Origin: Desertimonas sp963733085
GTDB lineage: Bacteria; Actinomycetota; Acidimicrobiia; Acidimicrobiales; Ilumatobacteraceae
Assembly (NCBI GenBank): GCA_963733085.1
Contig: CAVTBY010000010.1
Location: 124,001 to 188,000 of the forward strand
Direction: 5' to 3'
Length of the DNA stretch: 64,000 nt
The position numbers and the translations under genes were made by a program. This document shows positions 33,856 to 43,427 of this stretch, piece after piece. The notes under the pieces are model-generated. The model searched no databases, was not told the DNA's origin, and saw nothing but the letters and a program-made list of their open reading frames with translations. Every line of letters starts with the position of its first letter. The stretch's first letter is position 1.

Positions 33856-35520
33856 CTACTCGATGACGGTGAGGTTGGCGTACGTCGGCGACGAGTTCGT
33901 GAACAGCACCGGGCCGGTCTCGGCGGGTTGTTGCAGCCACCCCTCGAAGCGGTCGGTGCGGTACGCCTGGAGGTCGGGGTCCATGAACAGCACGAGGTAC
34001 GTCGCTTCCCGATTGAACAGTCGGAGCATCTCGTGGACGATCTCGCGGCGGCGCTCCGGGTCGAGCTCGACGTTCTGCTCGGCGTACAGCTCGTCGTAGC
34101 GCTCGTCGCACCAGTTGGCGTCGTTGAACCCAGGGACATCCGGATCGGTCGTCACCTGGTCGCACGTGAAGTACGACAGCATCGGGTCGGGGTCGACGAA
34201 CGGCGTCCAGCCCCACACGAACATGTCGTACTCGCCGCGCACCTGGGCGTCGTAGAGCTGGGTGTCGTCCATCACCTCGACGATCAAGGCGATGCCGATC
34301 TGCTCCATGAACCCGAGCATGAACTCACGGACCGCCGGAGCGAACTCCGACTCGGAGCGTTCGACGTAGCGGAACTCCAGCGCACGGCTCCCGTCGGGCA
34401 TCTCGCGAACGCCGTCGCCATCGGTATCCAGGTAACCGGCCTCGTCGAGCATCTCGTTGGCGAGGTCAGGATCGTACGCCCAGTTCTCGTCGCCGAGGTC
34501 GGGCATCCAGCTCGTGTCGGCCGACGGTGAGATCGTCGTGCCGACCGCCCCCAAGCCGAGGTTGATGCGCTGGAACATGCCTTCGCGATTGATGGCGTGG
34601 AAGATGGCGTGGCGGACCTCGATGTCCTGCAGCGCCGGGTGCCCGTCGCCGATCCCACCCGCCATCCCGTTGAGCGCCAACTCGGTGAATCCGCCCTGCT
34701 GCCCGTCGACGACCTCGATGTTCTCGTCGCCTTGCAGTTGCTCGACGGCGCCGGCCGGGATCAGGTGGGCGGCGTCGATCTCGCCGCGCTGGATCGCCGC
34801 GACCATCGCGTCAGGGTTGGAGAACACGCGGAACACGACCCGGTCGATGCCGTTGTCGCGGCCGTACCAGTTGGGGTTCTTGACCATCGTCCAGTCCTGC
34901 CCGGAACGCCACTCGTCGAGCGAGTACTGCCCCGAGGCGACGCCGTCGAGGGCGTCGTAGTCGAGCAGCTCATCGGCCGGGATCGTCTCGTAGACGTGCT
35001 TTGGAACGATGTACACGTCCATCGTCGGCAGCTTGGGGTCGGGGACGGCGCTGACGATCTGCACCGTGAGGTCGTCGAGGGCCGTGGCCTCGAGGTTCTG
35101 CACCGTCGAGTAGTGGTTGACCCACTCCTCGTCGCGCGACCGGTTGATCGTGTAGGCGACGTCCTCGGCCGTGAACGGTTCGCCGTCCGACCACGTCAAC
35201 CCCTCACGCAGGGTGTAGGTCCACGTCAGCCCGTCCTCCGAACCCTCCCAGGACTCGGCGAGGCCGGGGATCGTGGCGAAGTCGTCGGCCGCCTTGTCCG
35301 TGAGCGTGGCGTACTGCAGGTTCCACATCTCGAAGTCCGACACGGCGAAGCCGACGGCCACGTTCGGCGACGACAGGTCCTGTATCAGCCCGATCGTCAT
35401 CGTGACGTCGCCGTCCTCGGCGCTCGGTCGGTGGGCCGGTGCGCCGCCGGCATCGGCCGGAGCCGTCACCGTCGCCAGCACGGCCAGTGCCGCCACGAGT
35501 CCTGTCAAGTGTCGCTTCAT
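33856..35520 (-). CDS. oligopeptide ABC transporter substrate-binding protein (SBP_bac_5)
   Basis: A 554-residue exported protein with signal peptide (KRHLTGLVAALAVLATVTAPADA) and no lipobox Cys, so anchoring may be by other means. Family segments include LAESWEGSEDGLTWTYTLREGLTWSDGEPFTAEDVAYTINR and DYDALDGVASGQYSLDEW. The peptide-binding family 5 fold is clear; ligand could be di- or oligopeptides. A downstream prolyl-type peptidase and amidohydrolase in the same operon favour peptides. ATG 35520, 24 bases after the S9 peptidase stop. Confidence 0.92.
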   Translation of the reverse strand: MKRHLTGLVAALAVLATVTAPADAGGAPAHRPSAEDGDVTMTIGLIQDLSSPNVAVGFAVSDFEMWNLQYATLTDKAADDFATIPGLAESWEGSEDGLTWTYTLREGLTWSDGEPFTAEDVAYTINRSRDEEWVNHYSTVQNLEATALDDLTVQIVSAVPDPKLPTMDVYIVPKHVYETIPADELLDYDALDGVASGQYSLDEWRSGQDWTMVKNPNWYGRDNGIDRVVFRVFSNPDAMVAAIQRGEIDAAHLIPAGAVEQLQGDENIEVVDGQQGGFTELALNGMAGGIGDGHPALQDIEVRHAIFHAINREGMFQRINLGLGAVGTTISPSADTSWMPDLGDENWAYDPDLANEMLDEAGYLDTDGDGVREMPDGSRALEFRYVERSESEFAPAVREFMLGFMEQIGIALIVEVMDDTQLYDAQVRGEYDMFVWGWTPFVDPDPMLSYFTCDQVTTDPDVPGFNDANWCDERYDELYAEQNVELDPERRREIVHEMLRLFNREATYLVLFMDPDLQAYRTDRFEGWLQQPAETGPVLFTNSSPTYANLTVIE

Positions 35521-35544
35521 AGCCGCCTCCCCAGGGCCGGAAAC

Positions 35545-37395
35545 CTAGCGCAGGTACCAGTCGAAGAAGCGAGCGAGGCGACCGTAGAAATCGACCATCG
35601 GCGCGGTGCGCAGGAGACCGTGGCCTTCGGTTCGATAGGTCACGTACTCGAAGGTCTTGCCGTGCCGGCGCAGCGCCTCGACGAGCTCGGCTGCCTGCTT
35701 CGGGTGGACCCGCTCGTCTTGTTCGCCGTGAGCGACGAGGATCGGAACGGACAGCTGGTCGACGCGGTGGATCGGCGAACCAGCCTCGTAGGCGGCCCGC
35801 TGCCGCGCCGGATGACCCATCATCCGTTCGAGATCGAGACGGCCAACGAGATCGCCTTGGGCCCATGACGTGAGGAGGTCGCAGTCGCCGTACTTCGCCG
35901 CCGCACAGGCGTAGCGGTGGCGCTCGTCGTCGACCACCGAGAGCAGCGCGAGGTACGAGCCGTAGCTCGCCCCGAAGATGCCGACGCGGGTCGGGTCGAC
36001 CCAGCCGAGCGAGTCCAGGTAGCCATGGGCGGCGAGGCAGTCCTTCGTGTCGTCGACGCCCCAGACGCCGTGGTTGGCCCGTTCGAAGTCGCGCCCGTAC
36101 GACGTGCTGCCGCGGAAGTTGATCGAGAACCATGCGTAGCCCTTGTCGATGAAGTACTGGGCGATGCCGTCCCACTCGTCACCGGAGAACGAGGTCGGGC
36201 CGCCGTGCGGGTAGACGATCGCCGGCACCGGGTGCTCCGGTGACGCCGCCGGCGGGCGGTACAGCCAGCCGAACACCTCGGTCCCGTCGAGCGACCGATA
36301 GCTGACGTGTTGGGGGACAATGTGCGGCGCGGCGCGGACGGCAGCCGGGGTCGGGGAGACGAGCGCACTGATCTCGCCGCCGGCGATGCGGCACAGGCGG
36401 GGCGGCGTCGTGTGCGACTCGTGCACCGCGACGACCGAGCCGTCAGGCAGCCAGGCGGGCGACGACCACGTACCGCCCGGGGCGAGCACGTCGACGGCGC
36501 CGGTCGCAGCGTCGATGGCGACGAGGTCGCCGACCCCGTGGCGGGTGCGCACTCCCAGGATGCAGTTGCCGTCGGCCGACCACCGCAGCTCGGCGAAGTC
36601 GGCCCCGGCGCTGGTGAGCTCGCGTCCGGGTTCCGAGCCGTCGGCGGTCACGAGGAACACCTCGTACCACCCGGGCCCTTCGTCGGCGTACGCCAACCGG
36701 CGGCCGTCGGGTGACCACTCCGGTGATCGGACGTTGCGGCCGGGCGTGCACGCAACGACGACGTCAGCGCCCGTCGACACATCGGTGACGTGCAGGCTCG
36801 TGCAGTTGAGGTCGTCGCGGTGCAGCATCGTCGAGGCCACACGCGTCCCGTCCGGGGAGACCTTGGCCTCGCCACGATCACCGTTGCCATCGGCGAGCAG
36901 CGCCGGCCACGGATCGCCGATGTCGATGACGGCCAGGGCCGTCGCCTCGTTCCGCGGCCGACCCCGGTCGACGGCGATCACGAGCCGCCGATCGTCGAGC
37001 CACACCGGCGACGACCCATCGCACAATTCGGTCGGCGGGCCGCCTCCAACCGGCGCGACGGTCACCTTGCCGGCGGCGATGTAGGCGATCCGGGTCGCGT
37101 CTGGCGAGATCTGCGGGCCGCCGTCCTCCCAGAAGGCGGCCAGGGTACGACCGGTCGTCAGGCGGACCGGCTGTCCACCGGCTGCGTCGATCGCCCACAT
37201 GTCCGACGTGTCGCGGTCGAGTGTGAAGGCGACGAGTGTCCCATCGGGCGAGACGTCGAGATTCCGCGGCCGCTCGGTGGCCGCAATGGCCTCGAGCCGC
37301 CAGTGCGGGGGTTGGTCGACGTCGGGCCGGCCCGGGTTGGGGATCCCGCCGGATTCGTCGACGCCGATCCACAGCGATGCGGGGATCTCAGCCAC
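35545..37395 (-). CDS. S9 family prolyl oligopeptidase / acylaminoacyl peptidase
   Basis: A 616-residue serine peptidase. Residues 1-350 form a beta-propeller with WD/TolB-like repeats (SPDGTLVAF, SPDATRIAY, SPDGTRVAS, SPDGRRLAY). The C-terminal alpha/beta hydrolase has Ser477 in GASYGS, Asp560 in HGEQDERV and His592 in EGHG. Oxyanion-region HGGPTSFSG is present. It is cytoplasmic, as no signal peptide is visible. It cleaves short peptides after proline or removes N-acylated residues, fitting the peptide importer in the same operon. GTG 37395 overlaps the stop of the HDAC-like gene by 8 bases. Confidence 0.93.
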   Translation of the reverse strand: MAEIPASLWIGVDESGGIPNPGRPDVDQPPHWRLEAIAATERPRNLDVSPDGTLVAFTLDRDTSDMWAIDAAGGQPVRLTTGRTLAAFWEDGGPQISPDATRIAYIAAGKVTVAPVGGGPPTELCDGSSPVWLDDRRLVIAVDRGRPRNEATALAVIDIGDPWPALLADGNGDRGEAKVSPDGTRVASTMLHRDDLNCTSLHVTDVSTGADVVVACTPGRNVRSPEWSPDGRRLAYADEGPGWYEVFLVTADGSEPGRELTSAGADFAELRWSADGNCILGVRTRHGVGDLVAIDAATGAVDVLAPGGTWSSPAWLPDGSVVAVHESHTTPPRLCRIAGGEISALVSPTPAAVRAAPHIVPQHVSYRSLDGTEVFGWLYRPPAASPEHPVPAIVYPHGGPTSFSGDEWDGIAQYFIDKGYAWFSINFRGSTSYGRDFERANHGVWGVDDTKDCLAAHGYLDSLGWVDPTRVGIFGASYGSYLALLSVVDDERHRYACAAAKYGDCDLLTSWAQGDLVGRLDLERMMGHPARQRAAYEAGSPIHRVDQLSVPILVAHGEQDERVHPKQAAELVEALRRHGKTFEYVTYRTEGHGLLRTAPMVDFYGRLARFFDWYLR

Positions 37396-38473
37396 CGGCT
37401 ACCTCCTCGAACCCGTCGAGCACCTCGACCACCAGGGCGGCGAGCTGATCGAGCACGTATCCGCCTTCTTGCACGAACACCGTCGGCAGACCCAGCTCGG
37501 CGATCGACTCGCCAGCGGCGCGAAACCCTGCGGCGGTGACCTCCAGCGGAGCAGCTGGGTCGACTTCGGCGGCGTCGACGCCGAGCGACACGACGATGGC
37601 GTCGGAGCGGTGGCGGTCGACGGCGGCGAGCAAATCGCGCACACCGGCCAGCCACGGCTCGTCGCCAGCGCCCGACGACAGCGGCACGTTGAGATTCCAG
37701 CCCTCGCCGTCGCCCTCGCCGCACTCGTCGGAGTAGCCGACGAGGTGGGGAAACCAGCCGGCGCCGGGGTCGATGTGCACGCTGGCGTAGAGCACGTCGG
37801 CTCGCTCCCAGAAGATCTCCTGCGTTCCGTTGCCCTGATGGGCATCGATGTCGACGACAGCAACGCGCTCGTAGCCGGCGGCGCGCAGCCGTTGGGCGGC
37901 AGCGGCAGCGTTGTTGAGGTAGCAGGCACCACCGAAGAACGCTGGGCCGGCGTGGTGGCCGGGTGGGCGTACGGCTGCGTAAGCCGCCCCAGCCCCGTCG
38001 GCGACGAGGTCGGCGGCGTGGGCGGCGGCGTGCACCGCGCTGCACGCCGCGTCGAACGTCCCCTCGCTCAGCAGCGTCATCGTGTCCATCGCGTAGAGCC
38101 CGAGCTCGGCGCGGATCGTCGCAGGGCGCCGCCCGGCGAGGTGGCGGCGGCCGAACGACGTGGTGGCGAAGAGGTACGGGACGACCTGCGGTTGGCCAGG
38201 GTCGGCGAGATGCCCTTCGGCAACCCATGAGGCGTAACAGCGCGAGAGGAACCCGACGAACTCGGTGTCGTGCACCGCGGTGATCGGATCGAGCCCGAGG
38301 TCCGGTGGCGTCACGATTTCGTAGCCGGCCGCTTTCAGCCCGGCGTGCAACGCCTCGCCGCGTTCGGGCTCCTCGTCGCCCTGCTCGCGGATGCCGAGCC
38401 AGTAGCCGCCGTTGGGACGATGGCCACCGTGCCGATCACTCCACACCACTGGCATCCGCCGCACCTCGGGCAT
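37388..38473 (-). CDS. histone deacetylase-family amidohydrolase (acetylpolyamine amidohydrolase/AcuC-like)
   Basis: A 361-residue zinc deacetylase. PPGHHAGP holds the paired His173-His174. AVVDIDAHQGNGTQ gives zinc ligands Asp210 and His212. The third ligand is in SLGVDAAEVDP and the late motif is EGGY. Bacterial members remove acetyl groups from polyamines, acetoin-pathway proteins or other amides. Here it starts an operon with an S9 peptidase and an oligopeptide importer, suggesting deacylation of an imported N-acylated compound or peptide. The start ATG 38473 fits the homology; the open frame continues upstream to 39538 only as shadow of the divergent gene. Confidence 0.91.
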   Translation of the reverse strand: MPEVRRMPVVWSDRHGGHRPNGGYWLGIREQGDEEPERGEALHAGLKAAGYEIVTPPDLGLDPITAVHDTEFVGFLSRCYASWVAEGHLADPGQPQVVPYLFATTSFGRRHLAGRRPATIRAELGLYAMDTMTLLSEGTFDAACSAVHAAAHAADLVADGAGAAYAAVRPPGHHAGPAFFGGACYLNNAAAAAQRLRAAGYERVAVVDIDAHQGNGTQEIFWERADVLYASVHIDPGAGWFPHLVGYSDECGEGDGEGWNLNVPLSSGAGDEPWLAGVRDLLAAVDRHRSDAIVVSLGVDAAEVDPAAPLEVTAAGFRAAGESIAELGLPTVFVQEGGYVLDQLAALVVEVLDGFEEVAGG

Positions 38474-38528
38474 CGCCCGACGATAGGTCGGCACCGCTCG
38501 GGTCGTCCCGACCGGGCAGACTCGTCGC

Positions 38529-39611
38529 ATGCCACCACCCTCGCCGCGCCCACGGCCCCGCGAGCTCGGGCTGACGTTCGGCGCGCTGCCCACCGGAGAG
38601 CACAACGCGATCACCGACGTCCCAGGCGTGCGGGTAGGCCACGTCACCGTCTGGCGCGACGAGCCCGACGGAATCGCCAGGACCGGCGTGACAGCGATCG
38701 TGCCCGACGAGATTCGCGCGCTCTGGGAGCGGCCGATGGCCGCAGGCTCCGCCGTGCTCAACGGCTGTGGCGAGCTCACCGGCACGATCGCGATGGCCGA
38801 GTGGGGGACGCTCGAGGCGCCGATCATGCTGACCGGCACCACCGCTGTCGGGCGGGTGTTCGATGCGGTGGTGGACGCTGTGTTCGAGGCCGTCCCGCGT
38901 GCCGGGGGCAACGACGAGGTGGTTCCGGTCCCCGTGGTGGGCGAGACCGACGACTCGTGGCTCGACGAATCCCGTCGCCGCCACGTGACAGCGGCAGACG
39001 CCCGGGAGGCGATCCTCGCCGCCCGCAGCGGGCCCGTCGCCGAGGGTGCCGTCGGGGCGGGGACCGGGATGATCACGATGGAGTGCAAGGCCGGGATCGG
39101 AACCTCGTCGCGAGCACTGGCGGGGCTCGGCACAGTCGGCGTGCTCGTCCTCGCCAACTTCGGCGGGCTCGACCAGTTGCGCCTCGGCGGGGTCGCCGTC
39201 GGAACCACGCTCGCGGCGGAGCGCGCTGCAGCCGAGCGCAGCCGAGCGGACGCTGGGAGCTGCATCGGTGTCGTCGCCACGGACATCCCCCTCGACGCCC
39301 GGCAGCTCACTCGCGTCGCGAGGCGGGTGGGGCTCGGCCTCGCCAGGCTCGGCAGCATCGGCGGACACGGCTCCGGGGAGATCTTCTGCGCCTTCTCGAC
39401 CACCAACCGACGATCGGGGCTGGCCGAGGGCGTCGCTGCGCTCGACGTGCTCGGCGACGGCTCGATCAACGCGGTCTTCGCGGCCACCGTCGACGCGACC
39501 GAGGAGGCCGTCGCCAACGCCCTGTTCGTGGCCGACACTGTCGTCGGCCGCGACGGTCACATCGCCCCCGGCCTCCCCGTCGACCGCATCGTCGAACTGC
39601 TCCACCGTTGA
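38529..39611 (+). CDS. P1/S58 family aminopeptidase (DmpA/BapA-like)
   Basis: A 360-residue N-terminal nucleophile hydrolase precursor. The N-terminus NAITDVPGVRVGHVTVW is the family start. The self-cleavage site is the Gly243-Ser244 step in DAGSCIGVVATDIPLD; cleavage would free Ser as nucleophile. VLANFG lies upstream as in DmpA. Members release N-terminal D- or beta-amino acids from peptides. It is divergent from the HDAC-S9-Opp operon (55-bp gap), so both sides of this locus handle peptides. ATG 38529; frame intact. Followed by type B repeat B2. Confidence 0.92.
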   Translation: MPPPSPRPRPRELGLTFGALPTGEHNAITDVPGVRVGHVTVWRDEPDGIARTGVTAIVPDEIRALWERPMAAGSAVLNGCGELTGTIAMAEWGTLEAPIMLTGTTAVGRVFDAVVDAVFEAVPRAGGNDEVVPVPVVGETDDSWLDESRRRHVTAADAREAILAARSGPVAEGAVGAGTGMITMECKAGIGTSSRALAGLGTVGVLVLANFGGLDQLRLGGVAVGTTLAAERAAAERSRADAGSCIGVVATDIPLDARQLTRVARRVGLGLARLGSIGGHGSGEIFCAFSTTNRRSGLAEGVAALDVLGDGSINAVFAATVDATEEAVANALFVADTVVGRDGHIAPGLPVDRIVELLHR

Positions 39612-39698
39612 CCCATCCGAGTGTTTCGTGCTGACCGAGTGTTTCGTGTCAGACAGGTCGCCACGGGACACTCGGATGACACCTAACACTCGGATGGG
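39612..39698. repeat. type B double-hairpin repeat, copy B2
   Basis: Outer arms CCCATCCGAGTGTT (39612-39625) and AACACTCGGATGGG (39685-39698), 14 bp perfect; inner CCGAGTGT (39635-39642) with ACACTCGG (39668-39675). All four half-sites read CGAG instead of the GGAG of B1 and B4, with matching changes on the opposite arm. It lies between convergent aminopeptidase and aldehyde dehydrogenase genes. Confidence 0.92.
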
Positions 39699-39704
39699 CA
39701 GGAG

Positions 39705-41265
39705 CTAGGACCGGACGACGGTGCGGGATTGCTCGCGGAGGTACTGCTGGAGGTAGTAGGGGCCGCCGCCCGCCTTGCCGGCGGTCCCCGAGCGTTTCCA
39801 GCCGCCGAACGGCTGCACGCCGGGCCAGGCCCCTGTCGTCGCTCCGGCTGCCCGGTTGACGTAGACCACACCGGCCTCGATGCGCCCGAGGAACCGGTCG
39901 ATCTCCGCTTGGTCGTCGCTGAACAGGCCGGCGGTGAGCCCGAACGGCACGGCGTTCGCCCGCTGCAGCGCTTCGTCGAGCGAGGCGACGGGGCGGACGG
40001 CGAGAACCGGGACGAACAGTTCGTCGGTCCAGACCGGCGACTCGTCCGGCGCGACGACGACGGTCGGGGCGACGAAGTGGCCGGCAGCGAGATCGCCGTC
40101 GGTGACTCGCCGGCCGCCGCATAACACCTCGCCGACGGCGCTGACGTCGTCGACGACGGCGGCGTAGCGACCGACAGCGGCCTCGTCGACGACCGGCGAC
40201 AGAAAGCCGCCGGGTTCCAGCGGTCCGACGAGTGGGATCGCTGCAGCCGCGCTCGACGACCCGAGCGATGAAGTCGTCGGCGACGGATGCGTCGACGAAG
40301 GCTCTCGATGCCGCCGAGCACTTCTGGCCGGCGAAGCTGAACACGCTGCGCGCCGTGCCGGTGGCGGCGAGGTCGAGGTCGGCCGCGGCCGTGACGATCA
40401 CCGGGTTCTTGCCGCCCATCTCACAGATCGCCGGCTTCGGGAAGACTGATGCGAACGAGCGGATGATCGACATGCCCACGGCACTCGACCCGGTGAACGT
40501 CACTCCGTCCACGCCGGGGTGCCCCACCAGCGCCTCGCCGGTGTCGGCGCCACCCGTGACGAGGTTGACGGCGCCGGGCGGCACGCCTGCTTCGACGAGG
40601 GCACCGTAGACGAGGTGACCGCTGAGCGAGCCGATCGCCGACGGCTTGATGACCACCGTGTTGCCGGCCACCAGGGCGGCACCGGCGGGGCCGGCGACGA
40701 GCGCCGACGGATAGTTGAACGGGGCGATCACCGCCCACACGCCGTACGGGCGCATCACGTCGGTGGTGACCTCGCTGTCGCTGAAGCGCAGCATCGGCAC
40801 GTCGAAGCCGGCGTGCTCGGTCATCGCGTGCGTGTAGTAGCGAATCAGGTCGGCTGCCTCCTCGACCTCCCCGATCGCCTCCAGCCGCGACTTGCCGTTT
40901 TCCCAGGCGAGCGCTGCCCCGTCGACGACGGAACGCTCGGAGATCAGGTCGGCGGCCCGGTCGAGGACTTCGACGCGCTGACGCCAGGGGGTTGCCGCCC
41001 AGGCCGCGTGTGCCGACCGCGCCGCGCCGACCGCTTCGTCGACGTCGGTCGCCGACGCGGTGGGAAATGTCCCGACGACAACGGTGGTGTCGATCGGCGA
41101 CACCGTGGTGAACCGCTCACCACCCTCTCGGTCACTCGCCCCGATGCGCAGTGGGTGGAACTGTCCGAGCCGGCCGCGCACGTCGTCGACGGCGGCCGCG
41201 TAGGCCGCCTGCAGCTCCTCGTCGTCCGCCGCCAGGGTGGCGTAGGTGATGCGAAAGGCAGCGAT
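39705..41265 (-). CDS. aldehyde dehydrogenase family protein (frame break near 40250)
   Basis: About 519 residues after correction; NAD(P)-dependent oxidation of an aldehyde. Visible motifs are VIAPFNYPSALVAGPAGAALVAGNTVVIKPS, VTFTGSS, EMGGKNPVIV with the catalytic Glu, and FSFAGQKCSAASRAF with the nucleophilic Cys. GPL...GHFVAPTVV leads to the C-terminal FGGWKRSG-type segment. The set resembles 1-pyrroline-5-carboxylate or other long-chain semialdehyde dehydrogenases. The two halves are in different frames; removing one C at about 40250 (GAG-C-GCG) joins them. No ATG/GTG/TTG is in frame at the 5' end. An ATC at 41265, after GAGGAG, is the best-placed start. It follows the MaoC gene by 22 bases. 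Confidence 0.88.
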
Positions 41266-41287
41266 CTCAGGGCTCCTCGGAGCTGGC

Positions 41288-42127
41288 TCAGCCGAAGCGG
41301 AACAGACCCTGGTCGATGACGGGGCGGTCATCGACGGACGTGACGAACACCGCTTCGCCTTCACCGGTCACCCAGGCGCGCACGGTGAGCCCGTCGCCGG
41401 GCAGCACCGGTGATGCGAAGCGGCCCTCGATGTGGCGGAAGCGGGCGGGATCGGACCCGCAGAGGGCGTGCAGCAAGGCCCGACCCGTGAAACCGTAGCT
41501 GCACAGGCCGTGGAGGATCGGGCGGTCGAAGCCGGCCAGGGCGGCGAAGCTGGGATCGGAGTGCAATGGGTTGCGATCCCCGGAGAGGCGGTAGATCAGC
41601 GCTTGGGTCGGCAACGTCGTGTAGCTCACCTCGTGGTCGGGCGCCCGCTCCGGCGGAACGTTCTGCGGGCCGGAGGGGCCACGCTCGCCGCCGAAGCCGC
41701 CTTCGCCGCGGATGAAGATCGAGCTGCGCAACGTGTACAACGGCTCGCCGTCGCTGACCGCGTTCGTCTCGGTGACGATGATCCCGGCCTTCTCCTTGTC
41801 GTACATCGCCACGATCGCCGACGTCAGGGTCGCTTTGCCATCGACTGGAACCTCGCGGTGCAGGGTGACCGCCTGTGTGCCGTGAACGACCATCGCCGGA
41901 TTGAACGTGCCAGCGCTCTTCAACGCCGAGCCGGTCGCACCCCAGCCGATCACCACAGGAAACGTCGGCAGCACCCTCTGGGTGACACCGTTCGTGTTCT
42001 CGGTGGTGAACGCGAGCTCATCGGTGCCGGCGCCGACACCAACGGCGTAGAGGAGGGCGTCCTTGCTGTCCCAGCTGACGTCGACAGGGTCACTCTCGCT
42101 ACCAACTGCGTCTGGATTGAGCGGCAT
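41288..42127 (-). CDS. MaoC-type (R)-specific enoyl-CoA hydratase, double hot-dog
   Basis: A 279-residue hydratase-2 family protein with two hot-dog halves. The catalytic motif YRLSGDRNPLHSDPSFAALAGFDRPILHGLCSYG (Asp, His) lies in the C-terminal half. The N-terminal half (SWDSKDALLYAVGVGAG) is as in trihydroxycholestenoyl-CoA hydratases. It hydrates trans-2-enoyl-CoA to (R)-3-hydroxyacyl-CoA in fatty-acid or steroid side-chain oxidation. ATG 42127. It is probably co-transcribed with the aldehyde dehydrogenase and divergent from the flavoprotein gene. Confidence 0.92.
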   Translation of the reverse strand: MPLNPDAVGSESDPVDVSWDSKDALLYAVGVGAGTDELAFTTENTNGVTQRVLPTFPVVIGWGATGSALKSAGTFNPAMVVHGTQAVTLHREVPVDGKATLTSAIVAMYDKEKAGIIVTETNAVSDGEPLYTLRSSIFIRGEGGFGGERGPSGPQNVPPERAPDHEVSYTTLPTQALIYRLSGDRNPLHSDPSFAALAGFDRPILHGLCSYGFTGRALLHALCGSDPARFRHIEGRFASPVLPGDGLTVRAWVTGEGEAVFVTSVDDRPVIDQGLFRFG

Positions 42128-42204
42128 CGTCGCAGACTACGAACGACCAACTGGCGCCGCCCAACCGGACGGCGTGGCCGGCTCGCGTTCGTAGGCTGCC
42201 GTTC

Positions 42205-43413
42205 ATGGTCATCGACGTCCTCGTCGTCGGCGCCGGGCCCGCGGGCGTCGCCGCGGCCGTCGACCTGCGCCGCGCCGGCCGCGACGTGGTCGTCGTCGAC
42301 AAGGCCGAGTTCCCCCGCGACAAGTGCTGCGGCGACGGGTTGACGACGCTGGCGTTGCGCGAGCTCGAGAACCTCGGCTTCGATCCGGCCTCGGTGCCGG
42401 ACTTCGAGGTCGTCGACGGCGCCGTGCTGCGCTCCCCCTCGGGACGCACGTTCAAGGTTCCCCTCCCGGGCGGTGCCGGGATCTACGCCGCGGTGACGCC
42501 ACGGTTGCAGCTCGACGCCGCCCTCGTCGATCTCGCCGTCGCCGCCGGCGCCGACGTTCGCCTCGGCCACGCCGTCAAGTCAGCTGCTGTCGACAGTGGG
42601 ACCGCCACGGTCGGCGTCGAGGGGCTCGGCGACCTCGTCGCCCGTCATGTCGTCGCCGCCGACGGGATGTGGAGCCCGACGCGCAAAGCGCTCGGACTCG
42701 GTCCCGCCGGCTACCTCGGCGAGTGGCACGCCTTCCGCCAGTACGTCGGTGGTGTCACCGGGGTCGCCGCCGACGAGCTGATCGTGTGGTTCGACGAGGA
42801 CCTCCTCCCCGGCTACGCCTGGTCGTTCCCGCTGCCCAACGGGCGCGCCAACGTCGGGTTCGGCGTGCTCCGCGACGGCACTCGTGGCGGCAAGGACGCC
42901 AAGCAACTCGCTGCCGGACTGCTCGCCCGACCGCACATCGCCGCCGCCCTTGGCCCGGGCGCGACACCCGAGGGTCGCCAGCTCGCCTGGCCGATCCCGG
43001 CCCGTGTCGATCGCGCCGTGCTCGCCCACGGGCCGGTGCTGTTCGCCGGCGATGCCGCCGCGGCGACGGACGTGATGACCGGCGAAGGCATCGGCCAAGC
43101 GCTGCTCACCGGCCGGCTCGCCGCCAAGGCGATCGTCACCGGAGGGTCCGTCGACGCCATCGCCGGGCGCTACCGCGCCGACGTGCGCCGCGAGCTCGTC
43201 GCCGACCACCGCATGTCGGCAATGCTCGGTCGCGTCCTGCGCCACCCGCGTGGCGCCGACGCGGCGCTGTCCATCGTCGCCCACTCGGGGACGTGGGGCC
43301 GGCGCAACTTCGCCCGGTGGATGTTCGAGGACGAGCCGCGGGCGATCGCGGTGACGCCGCGGCGCTGGCATCGTCGCTTCCTGTCCCGGCCCGGCGGGTA
43401 CGCCGGCGACTGA
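42205..43413 (+). CDS. geranylgeranyl reductase-family FAD oxidoreductase
   Basis: A 402-residue flavoprotein with FAD motif VVGAGPAGVAAA (GxGxxG at residues 9-14), DKAEFPRDKCCGDGLT (family KxxxxRxKxCG), AADGMWSPTRKALGL and GPVLFAGDAAAATDVMTGEGI. The family saturates isoprenoid double bonds (menaquinone side chains, archaeal-type lipids, chlorophyll phytol). In actinobacteria, menaquinone reduction by MenJ-like enzymes is a plausible role. ATG 42205. It heads a plus-strand run with the nitronate monooxygenase and M20 peptidase genes. Confidence 0.88.
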   Translation: MVIDVLVVGAGPAGVAAAVDLRRAGRDVVVVDKAEFPRDKCCGDGLTTLALRELENLGFDPASVPDFEVVDGAVLRSPSGRTFKVPLPGGAGIYAAVTPRLQLDAALVDLAVAAGADVRLGHAVKSAAVDSGTATVGVEGLGDLVARHVVAADGMWSPTRKALGLGPAGYLGEWHAFRQYVGGVTGVAADELIVWFDEDLLPGYAWSFPLPNGRANVGFGVLRDGTRGGKDAKQLAAGLLARPHIAAALGPGATPEGRQLAWPIPARVDRAVLAHGPVLFAGDAAAATDVMTGEGIGQALLTGRLAAKAIVTGGSVDAIAGRYRADVRRELVADHRMSAMLGRVLRHPRGADAALSIVAHSGTWGRRNFARWMFEDEPRAIAVTPRRWHRRFLSRPGGYAGD

Positions 43414-43427
43414 GTACGGTCGACAAC

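Noticed and set aside
38474..39538. Long minus-strand frame extending the HDAC-like gene by ~355 residues
   Set aside because: It is antisense to the S58 aminopeptidase, Ser/Thr/Pro-rich shadow sequence with no domain; family homology begins at ATG 38473.
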